A stretch of 64,000 nucleotides of DNA, from IMG/VR virus record IMGVR_UViG_3300030099_006908, positions 1 to 64,000 of that record; one strand, given 5' to 3'. Every line of letters starts with the position of its first letter. Position 1 is the first letter of the stretch. The position numbers were made by a program, and so were the translations under genes. Below the pieces are notes generated by a model that had not been told where the DNA came from, did no database searches, and saw nothing but the letters and a program-made list of their open reading frames with translations. The DNA comes from a virus. This document shows positions 5,643 to 14,079 of this stretch, one piece after another.

Positions 5643-5659
5643 CGATAATGATTTATAAT
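5632..5659 (+). promoter_or_regulatory. Consensus promoter with conserved spacer
   Basis: TTGACA (5632-5637), 16 bases, TATAAT (5654-5659). The spacer AGTGACGATAATGATT is nearly the same as that of the rIIA promoter (8105), and resembles that of the tRNA-Met promoter (29715). Confidence 0.85.
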
Positions 5660-5704
5660 TGGTTCAAACAGTTTGTTAGTTTAGTTATTAAGAAAGAGGA
5701 CACT

Positions 5705-6361
5705 ATGAGTTTGACAAATGGAAGCGTTCGTATGAGTAAACTTACTGATGCGAAGGAAGGTAATGTTATTAGTTTTGTGTATTATGGTCATGGACAGAAT
5801 CATGGTCAGTTGCGATACGCAAAGGTTCTTGAGGTTTTGGCTGATGGCATATTGGCTCAAGAGGTCAATACCAATCATCCCAAGCATTTCAAAAATGGTG
5901 AAGCAGAGGATGTAAAGGTGGAAGAAAAGCTGCAACAGCTTGTCTCTGGAGAAACAAAGGGTGTTACATTTCTTGATGCCAAAGATATGCTTCTCGAAGC
6001 TGGTTGGTCAAACGAGATTGTCCTTGATATTCTCACAGGCGAACAGTTGACGGTTTTGTTTGGTAGTTTTCATACTGCCAGGGAAAATGCTGATGCTGGC
6101 GACTTTGAATATCAATGGGATTCTGAGAACGGAAATGTTCTGGTTATTGACAATCGTAATGCGTCAAACGTCAGCGTTGAGCCTGTAGCCCATGACCATA
6201 CACTTCGATACGTTACGTTTCGAGTAACCCTTCAAGATGGTGGATTTAGCGACTTTCGAGTTACTGTAGACCCATTGGGCAAGATTACGTTTCAGCAGAA
6301 TGAGAATGTTGTGAGCGTAGATGACTTCGCCAAGGCACTTAACAGTCTGATTGAGGGCTGA
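5705..6361 (+). CDS. Hypothetical protein, 218 aa
   Basis: The start is set at ATG 5705, after AAAGAGGA, because earlier in-frame starts overlap the promoter at 5632-5659. The N-terminal part (residues 15-55) looks like a small beta-barrel (EGNVISFVYYGHG, RYAKVLEVLADGILAQEV) of the sort seen in phage SH3-like or WYL-like proteins. The rest has no recognised motif. Followed at 3 bases by the next gene. Confidence 0.7.
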   Translation: MSLTNGSVRMSKLTDAKEGNVISFVYYGHGQNHGQLRYAKVLEVLADGILAQEVNTNHPKHFKNGEAEDVKVEEKLQQLVSGETKGVTFLDAKDMLLEAGWSNEIVLDILTGEQLTVLFGSFHTARENADAGDFEYQWDSENGNVLVIDNRNASNVSVEPVAHDHTLRYVTFRVTLQDGGFSDFRVTVDPLGKITFQQNENVVSVDDFAKALNSLIEG

Positions 6362-6363
6362 AG

Positions 6364-6804
6364 ATGCTTGTTGACATAGCCAAATACAAAATGCAGAATT
6401 GCGATTTGAATGAGGCTAAGAAGGGCCAAACTGCTCATTATGTGGAATTAAATCCCATGTGGGCAGTAAAGTTCTTCGAGCATAAAGAGGACAGGGACCA
6501 CACATATCGCCTACAGAAGTATGCAAGTGAATCATTCGCGGCACCTCCTGTGGGCGAGGTTCTTGTTGTCACTAGACAGAATAAGATAGGTCTAAGCACT
6601 ACATTTTGGGGATACATAACTGGTGTAGCAAAGGTTGACAAAGACATTTCTTCTGATAAAATGAAAGAGTTGTCCGACAAGCTACTCAGCATCGGAATCA
6701 AGTGGAACGATAAGCGCAGAGCAAACTGCGGTTACTACAACGGTAAATTAGTTTGCATAGACTTTGACTGTGAGGTTATAGAACATGAACATATTTTACC
6801 TTGA
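6364..6804 (+). CDS. Hypothetical protein, possibly kinase-fold
   Basis: 146 aa. The segment WAVKFFEHKEDRDHTYRL and the C-terminal GYYNGKLVCIDFDCE recall, respectively, the beta-3 Lys region and the metal-binding DFx strand of aminoglycoside-kinase/HipA-like folds, as in small phage proteins with a degenerate kinase core. The usual nucleotide loop is not visible, so activity is doubtful. It overlaps the next gene by 20 bases. Confidence 0.6.
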   Translation: MLVDIAKYKMQNCDLNEAKKGQTAHYVELNPMWAVKFFEHKEDRDHTYRLQKYASESFAAPPVGEVLVVTRQNKIGLSTTFWGYITGVAKVDKDISSDKMKELSDKLLSIGIKWNDKRRANCGYYNGKLVCIDFDCEVIEHEHILP

Positions 6805-7273
6805 CCATGACCAGACTACTTGTGCAAAGTATCACAATGACAAGCATTGTGTCAAAATGATATTAGAGTACGCACAGTTGCTATGTACGGCACACAGAGA
6901 ACTAGACGGTGACGATTGTATGCACCCTGATGTACTCTACAAAGCAACGCACAAGAATCATCCATCAGCAGTGTGGGCAAGAGCATCAAGCAGAAATTAT
7001 CTTTGGCTATACTACCTATGGAGAGAGTTGTGCAAAGAATACACATATAGATATGGCAGGGAACACGCATCATGGACTAAGCTAGGCTACCTTATGGCTC
7101 GTGTTCCAGAGAACATTGATGTAATGCCAGAGTTTACGCCTCCTACACCAGCGATGCCAGATGAGTGCAAGATTGGCCCAACATCGCTAGAGAGTTATAG
7201 GCACTACTATAATACAGAAAAAAGACATTTAGCAACATGGAAAAAACGTCCAGTTCCGGTATGGTATGACTAA
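6785..7273 (+). CDS. Conserved phage protein with MNIFYLDHD start
   Basis: I recognise this 162-aa family from many large phages by its opening NIFYLD, the CAKYHNDKHCVKMILEYAQL block, HPSAVWARASSRNY and YRHYYNTEKRHLATW. Conserved His, Asp and Tyr residues suggest an enzyme, but the activity is not known to me. Length is typical. It overlaps neighbours at both ends. Confidence 0.85.
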   Translation: MNIFYLDHDQTTCAKYHNDKHCVKMILEYAQLLCTAHRELDGDDCMHPDVLYKATHKNHPSAVWARASSRNYLWLYYLWRELCKEYTYRYGREHASWTKLGYLMARVPENIDVMPEFTPPTPAMPDECKIGPTSLESYRHYYNTEKRHLATWKKRPVPVWYD

Positions 7274-7718
7274 AATATGGGGAATCGGTCTACCAAGGAC
7301 CGGAACAACGTCACTGGCAGAGGCACTAAATCTGCTAGGTTTTAAGACAACGCACTACTGTAAGCTACAGAGTGGAGACTCGTATCTTTCAGACATATTA
7401 GAGCAGTCCATTGAAAACGATGCGGTTGTAAACAATCACTTATGCGATTTTTATAAAAGAATATACGCATTAGAGCAGATGGATGAACAAATTGGTTTAT
7501 ATGTAGTAACATATCGTTTAGATAAGTATGTATTAGACAATTTGAATTATTTGGCAGAAACCTATTCTTTCTTTGAGGAAAGAGGTATGATTGACCACTT
7601 ATTATTATTAGACTCAAATTCTCAAGAAAAAGAAAAATGGAGTAAACTGTCTCATTTCTTAGGAAAAGACACGCCATCATACCCATTCCCCCACCTTAAT
7701 AAAGGATGCGGAATTTGA
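7266..7718 (+). CDS. Sulfotransferase-family protein
   Basis: The N-terminal GIGLPRTGTTSLAEAL (residues 6-21) is the 5'-phosphosulfate-binding loop of PAPS-dependent sulfotransferases. The rest (150 aa) is shorter than standard enzymes (about 250 aa) and I see no clear 3'-phosphate motif, so it is a minimal or partial member. A second, different sulfotransferase lies at 16842. The substrate is unknown. Confidence 0.7.
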   Translation: MTKIWGIGLPRTGTTSLAEALNLLGFKTTHYCKLQSGDSYLSDILEQSIENDAVVNNHLCDFYKRIYALEQMDEQIGLYVVTYRLDKYVLDNLNYLAETYSFFEERGMIDHLLLLDSNSQEKEKWSKLSHFLGKDTPSYPFPHLNKGCGI

Positions 7719-7897
7719 ATCATAGTATGTCTACTTTAAAATACGTGCAATTTCTAATTAAAGAAGGAAAGCTACAGGAGGCAGCGGAAGCAGCAGAGGA
7801 TTCTGGAAAATACAGTGAGGACGAGGCCAAATCGTTTATACTCCAGAATGAAAGCGAATTGCGAAATGACAGAGAAACACAAAGGTCCGATAATTGA
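7706..7897 (+). CDS. Hypothetical helical protein, 63 aa
   Basis: Short charged alpha-helical protein (YVQFLIKEGKLQEAAEAAED). The start may be ATG 7706 or ATG 7727; neither has an ideal ribosome site. Overlaps both neighbours. Confidence 0.5.
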   Translation: MRNLNHSMSTLKYVQFLIKEGKLQEAAEAAEDSGKYSEDEAKSFILQNESELRNDRETQRSDN

Positions 7898-8057
7898 CCC
7901 AAAATCTTTTTATGACCCATATAAAGAAAACGACCCTAGACCAAGGATTATCGTGGAAAAGAAAAGGACACAATCAGAAGTTATGATAAACTACTTGACA
8001 ATTATTACCTCACTAATTACAATAGCGGCAGCTATCAAATATCTGTTGTTTAGCTGA
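7848..8057 (+). CDS. Small C-terminally anchored membrane protein
   Basis: About 69 aa, with a polar N-terminus containing IIDPKSFYDPYKENDP and a C-terminal hydrophobic helix (YLTIITSLITIAAAIKYLLF). Start uncertain: 7848 or 7866. It overlaps the preceding gene in another frame. Confidence 0.5.
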   Translation: MKANCEMTEKHKGPIIDPKSFYDPYKENDPRPRIIVEKKRTQSEVMINYLTIITSLITIAAAIKYLLFS

Positions 8058-8104
8058 ATAAAAAAAGAATTTGAAAAGAAATTTGATATTTGATAAAGAA
8101 ACAT

Positions 8105-8132
8105 TTGACAAGTGCCGATAATCATTTATAAT
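8105..8132 (+). promoter_or_regulatory. Promoter of rIIA
   Basis: TTGACA (8105-8110), 16 bases, TATAAT (8127-8132). The spacer AGTGCCGATAATCATT differs from that at 5632 at only two positions. Confidence 0.9.
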
Positions 8133-8181
8133 GGTGGCATGACATTTAGTTTTTAGGATTGGTTTTCAAAAGGGAGAGAAT

Positions 8182-10431
8182 ATGAAAATCGCACAGGATT
8201 ACGGTAAGACTAGGACAAACGGGGCAGTGGTAAAAGGTTCGTTCACTATGGACGAATCACCAGAGGCGTTCGAGATTCTTTCGGACGGTCTTTATCCAAA
8301 CAAAATCAAAGCGGTTGTGCGTGAGCTATCCACAAACGCTGTAGAGTCTCATATCACCAGACATAAACAACTTACTGGTGAAGAAATTACGCAAGAGGTC
8401 ATTGACTCTCTGCCACAGTTTGAGATTCATCTTCCGACGACTATGGAACCTCATTTCTCTATACGAGATTTTGGTACGGGTCTCAGCCACGACGACATTA
8501 TGAATATGTACACAACGTATTTTCGTTCTACCAAGCGAGATACGAATGATGTTGGAGGATGTTTGGGCCTTGGCTCCAAGTCTCCCTTTGCATACTCTGA
8601 TAACTTCAGCGTAGTTAGCGTTTACAAAGGACGCAAGACCTGTTACAATCTGACGATTGACAATGGGTATCCTACTCCATCATTTTTCGCCAATGAAGAT
8701 GGTAGTCCGGTATCTGAGGAAACAAGCGAACCGGATGGTCTGCTCATTACCATACCATGCAAGTCCTCTGACGAGTATGAATGGGAGAATGAGGCACAGA
8801 TAGTCTACAAATACTTCCGCATCAAGCCGAAGTTTATCGGCAAGCAAGTACATATTCATTCTCCAGAATATCTGGTAGAGGGTAATGGTTGGGGTATTCG
8901 AGAACGTGACCACAAAGGTCCGCGAGCTATCATGGGTAGCATCGCATACCCCATCAGTCGCAGTTCGATTAAATGTTGGGATGATACCGACAAAAAAGAT
9001 TCTAGTCTTGAGTCTATACTGCGAGCAGACATTGACTTGTACTTTCCACTTGGAGTATTAAAGATTACTCCTAGTCGTGAGGCACTTGGCTACAAACCGT
9101 CTACCCAGAAGAACATCAAGGCTAAGTTGACCTCTGTGTATGACGAATTAAAGCAGCAGGTCAGTACGTCTTTCGATGAGTGCAAGAGTCTATGGGAGAC
9201 TCGATGCCTCGCCAATGAGTTATTCTACATGGGTAATGCCGCGCTACGTTCTGTAGACAACGTATTCGATGTTGCTGCTGTTAAATGGAATGACAAAGAG
9301 ATTGGTGGGCGTGACGTTAATCTGAGAGATTTCCGTGGCGAGGTACACAGATTTTATCTTAAATCCTACTATAGTCAGGAGGATAAGTGTTTCCATCAGA
9401 GGGACTTCACATATCTCACCGCAAATCCAGAGATTGCGTTTATCGAGGCAGATTTGAGTGTGGGTAACTTTGCCAGGGCGAAACATGCCGTAAAGTCTGG
9501 AAAATATACAGAGGTAGTTGTTCTGGAGTGTAATGCTGGAAAAGGCAGACGAAAGGCTTTATTAGACAAGATAGGGATTCTAGAGTCTGATATTGTGAAG
9601 GCCTCTGACCTTGAGCGTCCACCGAAACGTCCGAAGAACAGCGGTGGGGGATTTAGTTCTGGTAAGACTGGTCAACTGTTTGAGATGATTACCAGGACAA
9701 GTAGTGGTTACAATAAGAATGACTACTGGAAAGAACAAACCGTAGACCTAAGTAAAGGCGGCATATATGTTGAAATGACAAGATGGGATGCCAAGGACGA
9801 TACTGGCGAGCTTCTTGCACCAGAAGAAGTAGCAATAGGTGTTAAGAAACTCGAAAAGTGTACCGGCAAAAAAGTCACTGTCTATGGTTGTCGTAGTCAA
9901 ATGGCAAAAGATTTTATCGAGGCAGATAATTGGGAGGACTGGTGGACATACTCTCAGCGTGAAGGCGAGAAGGTCTTTAAGACTAAAAACGCCAAACATG
10001 CTCAGATTGCATCGGTAATCCACAATCTTGGTCAAGAACACCTGATAAGAGACTTAATTGACAGTGTAAATCTCAACAGAGGGGTTCCTAGCCCGATGGT
10101 TGATTTGCTCAAGGACTTCAAGAAGATGGATGAGTCAATCAAGATTCTTGAAAAGCAGGGAGTGTTTTGGAGTGAGATTGTTGCTCTGTCCGAGATTCTG
10201 AACATCAAGATGCCGTCCTTGCCTGAGAGAATGAATCTCAAGTCTAGGTGCGAGTCTATCTTGAAAGAATATCCAACGGTGGTAGCGGTGCATGAGGCAA
10301 GCGGTCGATACTACTACGGTAAAAGCTGGCAGGGTGAGATGCTCAGAAGCGAAAACTGCAAGAAGATGATGGGTGACTACGTTAAGCTGGTTGACGACAA
10401 TCGAGAATGTCAGAAGGGCTTGACAAAGTAG
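8182..10431 (+). CDS. rIIA: rIIA-like protein
   Basis: 749 aa, close to the usual rIIA size. The N-terminal 200 residues are a GHKL-type ATP-binding fold: VVRELSTNAVESH (N-box with the Glu/Asn pair), IRDFGTGLSHDDI (DxGxG, G1) and GGCLGLGSKSPF (G2). In T4, rIIA and rIIB act at the membrane and exclude or counter superinfecting or resident phages. Adjacent rIIB and separate promoters for each support the assignment. RBS AAAGGGAGAG at 8169. Confidence 0.93.
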   Translation: MKIAQDYGKTRTNGAVVKGSFTMDESPEAFEILSDGLYPNKIKAVVRELSTNAVESHITRHKQLTGEEITQEVIDSLPQFEIHLPTTMEPHFSIRDFGTGLSHDDIMNMYTTYFRSTKRDTNDVGGCLGLGSKSPFAYSDNFSVVSVYKGRKTCYNLTIDNGYPTPSFFANEDGSPVSEETSEPDGLLITIPCKSSDEYEWENEAQIVYKYFRIKPKFIGKQVHIHSPEYLVEGNGWGIRERDHKGPRAIMGSIAYPISRSSIKCWDDTDKKDSSLESILRADIDLYFPLGVLKITPSREALGYKPSTQKNIKAKLTSVYDELKQQVSTSFDECKSLWETRCLANELFYMGNAALRSVDNVFDVAAVKWNDKEIGGRDVNLRDFRGEVHRFYLKSYYSQEDKCFHQRDFTYLTANPEIAFIEADLSVGNFARAKHAVKSGKYTEVVVLECNAGKGRRKALLDKIGILESDIVKASDLERPPKRPKNSGGGFSSGKTGQLFEMITRTSSGYNKNDYWKEQTVDLSKGGIYVEMTRWDAKDDTGELLAPEEVAIGVKKLEKCTGKKVTVYGCRSQMAKDFIEADNWEDWWTYSQREGEKVFKTKNAKHAQIASVIHNLGQEHLIRDLIDSVNLNRGVPSPMVDLLKDFKKMDESIKILEKQGVFWSEIVALSEILNIKMPSLPERMNLKSRCESILKEYPTVVAVHEASGRYYYGKSWQGEMLRSENCKKMMGDYVKLVDDNRECQKGLTK

Positions 10432-10447
10432 AATAGTCTAATATAAT
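10420..10447 (+). promoter_or_regulatory. Promoter of rIIB
   Basis: TTGACA (10420-10425), 16 bases, TATAAT (10442-10447). It overlaps the rIIA stop codon. The AATAGTCT part of the spacer recurs at the promoter at 12831. An AGTTAGCGTAAAGT sequence follows the -10 box. Confidence 0.88.
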
Positions 10448-10496
10448 ATAGAGTTAGCGTAAAGTATTAACATTTTTTATGAGGGAGATTTAGGAT

Positions 10497-11348
10497 ATGT
10501 TGAATTACATTTGTTCAGCGAACGGAAACATCACCATCTCGTTTGATGGTCAAGTCAAGTGTGTAGCGAATGACCATGCGAATTATCGCAAGGTGGTCGA
10601 GGCACTAAAGAAGAATGACAAGGAGGCTCTCGGTGAGGCTCTGAACATTCAGAAGGCAGTCACACGGTACATCGGGTCTAGCGATGTAGAGGTCAAAGAT
10701 GGGTGCGTCTTTTATCGAGGCGAGCAAGTCAGAGGCTATGTTGTAGACCGGATTCTCGCCCAGATGCGAGCAGGGTTCGGATACGAGCCAATGTGTGCGT
10801 TTCTTGAGAATATGCACGACAATCCTTCACCAGCATCGGTGGAGCAGTTATTCAAGTTTCTTGAGGACAATGGTCTTGTTCTCACAGATGATGGATGTTT
10901 CCTCGCCTACAAATATGTAGATAAGGGCGAAGATGGAAAGTTCTATGCTAATTGGGCAAACAAGGATGGTACTCACAACGAGTCCGGTCCTGGCTCAGTA
11001 GTTCGTATGCCACGGTCTGAGGTCGAGCATAACCCTGCAAAGAGTTGCGCTCCTGGACTTCACGTTGGCAGCATGGAATATGTCCAAAACAGACAGTGGG
11101 TGATGACCTGCAAGGTCAATCCCAAGCATGTGGTCAGCGTTCCCGACCATGAGTCTGGCAAGATGCGTACTTGTCAGTATGAAGTAATCGAGGTCAATGA
11201 GAATAAAGAGGCCAAACAAGGTCTTATCTACTCAAATGACCTTGGACGTAGCGAACACGCTCCCGATGTTGATTACGAAACTAATGACCATTGGGATTAT
11301 GATGGTGACGACTACGATGATTACTGGGACGACGACTTAGACTACTAA
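10497..11348 (+). CDS. rIIB: rIIB-like protein
   Basis: 283 aa. The family core is clear: FLENMHDNPSPASVEQLFKF, DDGCFLAYKYV, MPRSEVEHNPAKSCAPGLHV and VNPKHVVSVPDHESGKMRTC. The C-terminus is an acidic Asp/Tyr tail of about 20 residues. It is the partner of rIIA immediately upstream and has its own promoter, so the pair can be expressed at different levels. A terminator follows. Confidence 0.93.
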   Translation: MLNYICSANGNITISFDGQVKCVANDHANYRKVVEALKKNDKEALGEALNIQKAVTRYIGSSDVEVKDGCVFYRGEQVRGYVVDRILAQMRAGFGYEPMCAFLENMHDNPSPASVEQLFKFLEDNGLVLTDDGCFLAYKYVDKGEDGKFYANWANKDGTHNESGPGSVVRMPRSEVEHNPAKSCAPGLHVGSMEYVQNRQWVMTCKVNPKHVVSVPDHESGKMRTCQYEVIEVNENKEAKQGLIYSNDLGRSEHAPDVDYETNDHWDYDGDDYDDYWDDDLDY

Positions 11349-11369
11349 ACGAATCTCTCCCTCTGGGTT

Positions 11370-11409
11370 GGGGGAAGTCTTACGGGACTTACCCCTTCCC
11401 TATTTTTTT
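11370..11409 (+). terminator. Terminator after rIIB
   Basis: GGGGAAGTC paired with GACTTACCCC (one bulge) followed by TTTTTTT at 11403-11409. Confidence 0.85.
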
Positions 11410-11424
11410 ATTAAGGAAACAACC

Positions 11425-11793
11425 ATGCCAAGACCAATGAAAAAACATAAATACTATGTCAAGTGCGGTCAGCTAGAGAAGTGGGTGATTGCATACGACG
11501 AAGTAAACGCAGCGGTAGTCACGCTGATGAACGCGCCTGGGGAAACTATGCTTGACCCCTACTATTTCTTTGTCAGCAAAGACTACCACGCAGACATTGA
11601 GGACAGATACTTTCAAGACAATCCGATGAAGAAAGAGGATTTGAAGGATGTACACATTATTCAGACAGATGATGTTCTTGAAATGTGTAACATGATTACT
11701 GAGGAATCTGCTGACGAGTTCTATCTTAAAGATATGAACAACGAGGACGATGATAGTGGTTGGCCTGACGATAGGTCAAATGAAGAATTTTAA
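11425..11793 (+). CDS. Hypothetical acidic protein, 122 aa
   Basis: ATG 11425 behind AAGGAAAC; an upstream in-frame ATG lies in the terminator. The start MPRPMKKHKYYVKCGQLEKW resembles short phage proteins of unknown role; the C-terminal third is very acidic (NNEDDDSGWPDD). Confidence 0.7.
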   Translation: MPRPMKKHKYYVKCGQLEKWVIAYDEVNAAVVTLMNAPGETMLDPYYFFVSKDYHADIEDRYFQDNPMKKEDLKDVHIIQTDDVLEMCNMITEESADEFYLKDMNNEDDDSGWPDDRSNEEF

Positions 11794-11809
11794 CCAAGGA
11801 AGGATGAAT

Positions 11810-12148
11810 ATGAAACGTATTCTACTTATTATGTCTTTGGCGATTGCAGGTCTGTCATTTAGTCAGACCGCACAAGCGTTCGGAGACAGAGAAGTGGAGG
11901 TTACTAAGGAATACATCGTAGACGAATGTGGATGCGTTGTAGGTCGTAGGGTAACGAGAGTTGTGACAGTCGCAAGGCCGCGACCGCTACGCTCCCTATG
12001 TGAGTGTGTCGAGGGTACAGTTGAATGTATCTGTCGGCCGCTTCGACGTTGCTGCTGCGAAAGGACGAGAACAGTCGTAGTCAAAAAGAGTTGTTGTCGG
12101 CCCCCTAGACGACAAGTCTGGCGAGCCTGCGATTGTGGTTGCAAGTAA
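11810..12148 (+). CDS. Exported Cys- and Arg-rich protein
   Basis: 112 aa with a clear Sec signal peptide (MKRILLIMSLAIAGLSFSQT, cleavage probably after AQA). The mature part has about 15 cysteines in pairs and triplets (CGCVVG, CECVEGTVECIC, RRCCCER, CDCGC) between many arginines. This suggests disulfide bonding or metal binding outside the cytoplasm. I recognise no family. RBS AAGGAAGG at 11796. Terminator directly downstream, so it can end an operon. Confidence 0.75.
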   Translation: MKRILLIMSLAIAGLSFSQTAQAFGDREVEVTKEYIVDECGCVVGRRVTRVVTVARPRPLRSLCECVEGTVECICRPLRRCCCERTRTVVVKKSCCRPPRRQVWRACDCGCK

Positions 12149-12161
12149 TCTTTGCTTATTT

Positions 12162-12196
12162 GGGAGAGTAAGCCATTGTGCTTCTCTCCCTTTTTT
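12162..12196 (+). terminator. Terminator after the Cys-rich protein
   Basis: GGGAGAG/CTCTCCC stem with inner AAGC/GCTT, then TTTTTT. Confidence 0.9.
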
Positions 12197-12211
12197 AATT
12201 AAGGAAACAAA

Positions 12212-12310
12212 ATGACTACACTCTTTCTATCGCTTACAACAGTTGTAATAATGTGTTTTATATTTGCCATTTATAGCTTGGCTGATACCAACAATCGTAC
12301 TAAAGATTGA
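12212..12310 (+). CDS. 32-aa membrane peptide
   Basis: ATG after AAGGAAAC. One hydrophobic helix (LFLSLTTVVIMCFIFAIYSL) and a short polar tail. It lies between a terminator and the CAP-domain gene. Confidence 0.5.
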   Translation: MTTLFLSLTTVVIMCFIFAIYSLADTNNRTKD

Positions 12311-12325
12311 TAAGAAAGGAGTCTT

Positions 12326-12847
12326 ATGAATAGTTTTGTCGTAGCTAATATAGCTGCGTTAGTAGTCTGGGTGATGACGGGAACTGGTCAAATTGAACCG
12401 ATAAGAGTTAAATATCCTTTAGGGATAAATAAAGTCTTTCTGCTAAAGAATCACATAACAATTAAAAAGATGCGTAGGCAGAGCAATATCATACGTCAGG
12501 ATGCGGGAAAACCAGCACAGCAGTTAGACGAATCGCTGTGCAAGGCCGCACAAGGACACGCAGAGTATATGGCAGAACATGGAAATATGTCTCACTATAT
12601 CAACGGCACTCCTACTAGTCGAGCGAAAGACGCTGGCTGGAAGGGCGGGTTTGTCACAGAGAATATAGCTTGCGGTCAAAGAAGTATCAAAAGCGTGTTT
12701 AGTGTATGGAGAAATTCTGGAGGTCATTACGCCAACATGACTGGAAGATATGACAGGTGTGGTTTTGGAATGTCAAGACAAGGCAACATGATTTACTGGT
12801 GTGCCGTATATGCTAGGTCAATACCTTCACTTGACAAAAAGAAATAG
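12326..12847 (+). CDS. CAP-domain (SCP/PR-1-like) exported protein
   Basis: 173 aa, AAGGAG ribosome site. A hydrophobic N-terminus (about residues 3-18) may be a signal peptide or anchor. Residues 65-165 carry the CAP pattern: QGHAEYMAEHGNMSH, ENIACG, VFSVWRNSGGHYANM and a final YWCAVYA strand, including the two His and the Glu of the conserved cavity. Bacterial CAP proteins are secreted; in phage the role is unknown, possibly wall or envelope related. Confidence 0.85.
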   Translation: MNSFVVANIAALVVWVMTGTGQIEPIRVKYPLGINKVFLLKNHITIKKMRRQSNIIRQDAGKPAQQLDESLCKAAQGHAEYMAEHGNMSHYINGTPTSRAKDAGWKGGFVTENIACGQRSIKSVFSVWRNSGGHYANMTGRYDRCGFGMSRQGNMIYWCAVYARSIPSLDKKK

Positions 12848-12858
12848 TCTGGTATAAT
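12831..12858 (+). promoter_or_regulatory. Consensus promoter
   Basis: TTGACA (12831-12836), 16 bases, TATAAT (12853-12858). It lies across the end of the CAP gene and 5 bases before the next open frame. Confidence 0.85.
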
Positions 12859-12862
12859 AGGC

Positions 12863-13090
12863 TTGGTAGAAAATTTGGAATCAGAATTAGTCAACTCGAT
12901 AAGACTCACCAGAGAATCAACAGATTCTTGGATGACTGTAATATCCCCTGTTGGACTGTCTCAAGACTTTTGGGACGAGTGGGTTGCTGAGAAGTTGCCT
13001 GGATGGGAAGTGGTTGGATGGGGCGACGATTTTGATGGCGAACACCGAAGGCTTGGCTATCCAGAAGGAATCGGGCCTGATGAAAATTGA
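12863..13090 (+). CDS. Hypothetical acidic protein, up to 75 aa, start uncertain
   Basis: The frame opens immediately behind the -10 box at 12853, with no ATG until codon 24 (12932) and no ribosome site. It may start at TTG 12863 or 12875 as a leaderless message, or at 12932. The C-terminal part is Trp- and Gly-rich (FWDEWVAEKLPGWEVVGWG). Unrecognised. Confidence 0.5.
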   Translation: MVENLESELVNSIRLTRESTDSWMTVISPVGLSQDFWDEWVAEKLPGWEVVGWGDDFDGEHRRLGYPEGIGPDEN

Positions 13091-13102
13091 GGGAGTAAAA
13101 AC

Positions 13103-13498
13103 ATGAAGGGACAAAAAACCTGCGCAAAGTGTCAGACAAAGGCTGGGCCACGCACAAAGATTTGCAAGAAGTGCGGAGAGCATTTCGTATTCAAATTCAG
13201 GGGCCGCAAAGTCAAGACTAACGAGTTGAAAGACTGGAAGTCTCTTAAAAGAGGCGATGTAGTCAAATCAATCCAGGGGTATGGACCGTACTGGATTAAC
13301 GAGGACGGAGAAAGAGAGTCTCTTGGCTATTATGGTCTGTTCAAAGTTAGATATGTGGAGAAGGATGGAATAGGTGCGTATCCATACGGAGCCAAGCAGA
13401 GGCATGGAGGATTTCACTTTCTGTACATGGGCAAAGAGAAAGAGTCCATAACAGGAGGAATAAGTCGCTCACATAAACTGGAGTTAGTTAAACAATGA
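13103..13498 (+). CDS. Zinc-ribbon protein, 131 aa
   Basis: N-terminal CAKCQTK..CKKCGEHF gives two CxxC knuckles (residues 7-24), followed by a basic segment and a beta-rich domain from DWKSLKRGDVVKSIQG with repeated YG motifs, probably an SH3-like barrel. Ribosome site GAGGGAG at 13089-13095. A DNA or RNA role is likely by composition only. Confidence 0.7.
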   Translation: MKGQKTCAKCQTKAGPRTKICKKCGEHFVFKFRGRKVKTNELKDWKSLKRGDVVKSIQGYGPYWINEDGERESLGYYGLFKVRYVEKDGIGAYPYGAKQRHGGFHFLYMGKEKESITGGISRSHKLELVKQ

Positions 13499-13929
13499 TT
13501 AAGCCTAAATCAGTTGAAATATACCCTGTTTACATTTGCAGTGAGTGCGGTTGTAGGCATTGTGAAACCATAGATTATGTAAAAAAGATTGGGAAAATAC
13601 TATGCGCCTGTGGTCAAGTTATGGAGTTGGCACCATTAGAGACTTTTAATGTCACGCCTGTATTCAAATCGAATAAAAGAAATATAGCGACTACAAAAAA
13701 GACGGTCGATACAAACTCTAAAAATCAAGAAAATAATGTTTATAAGATAATAGAGAAAAATATTTACGACGAGGCTGTTGAATTGTTAGTTTCCCTTGGC
13801 TGCAAAAAGAAAGAAGCTAAAACTAGAGTTGACAATTCACTTAACGAGTGGATAAAATCAAATTACGGGGTTTCGATACAACGTGAAAACTTTGATGAAT
13901 TTGCAAACACTTTAATCTTTAATTTTTAA
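13495..13929 (+). CDS. Zinc-ribbon protein with RuvA-C-like helical domain
   Basis: 144 aa. CSECGCRHC and CACG (residues 15-40) form a ribbon. The C-terminal 55 residues (YDEAVELLVSLGCKKKEAKT) resemble the small three-helix RuvA C-terminal/UBA-type domain found in phage recombination-related proteins. The combination suggests a DNA-linked accessory protein, without an assigned activity. It overlaps the previous gene by ATGA. Confidence 0.65.
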   Translation: MIKPKSVEIYPVYICSECGCRHCETIDYVKKIGKILCACGQVMELAPLETFNVTPVFKSNKRNIATTKKTVDTNSKNQENNVYKIIEKNIYDEAVELLVSLGCKKKEAKTRVDNSLNEWIKSNYGVSIQRENFDEFANTLIFNF

Positions 13930-13938
13930 AGCATAAAC

Positions 13939-14079
13939 ATGACAAGCATGAAACTGTGGATAATTTTTTGTGGGGTTTCTGGACTGTTGACGGGTCTATG
14001 GCAAATTCGTGAAGCCAAGAAAAACCCAACTATGATTGAGGAAGAAGAAAGGGTCAAATCTTTCTTTGATGTAATATGA
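13939..14079 (+). CDS. 46-aa membrane peptide
   Basis: One hydrophobic helix (LWIIFCGVSGLLTGLW) then a charged tail (MIEEEERVKSFF). Ends in an ATGA overlap with the GMP reductase gene. Confidence 0.5.
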   Translation: MTSMKLWIIFCGVSGLLTGLWQIREAKKNPTMIEEEERVKSFFDVI

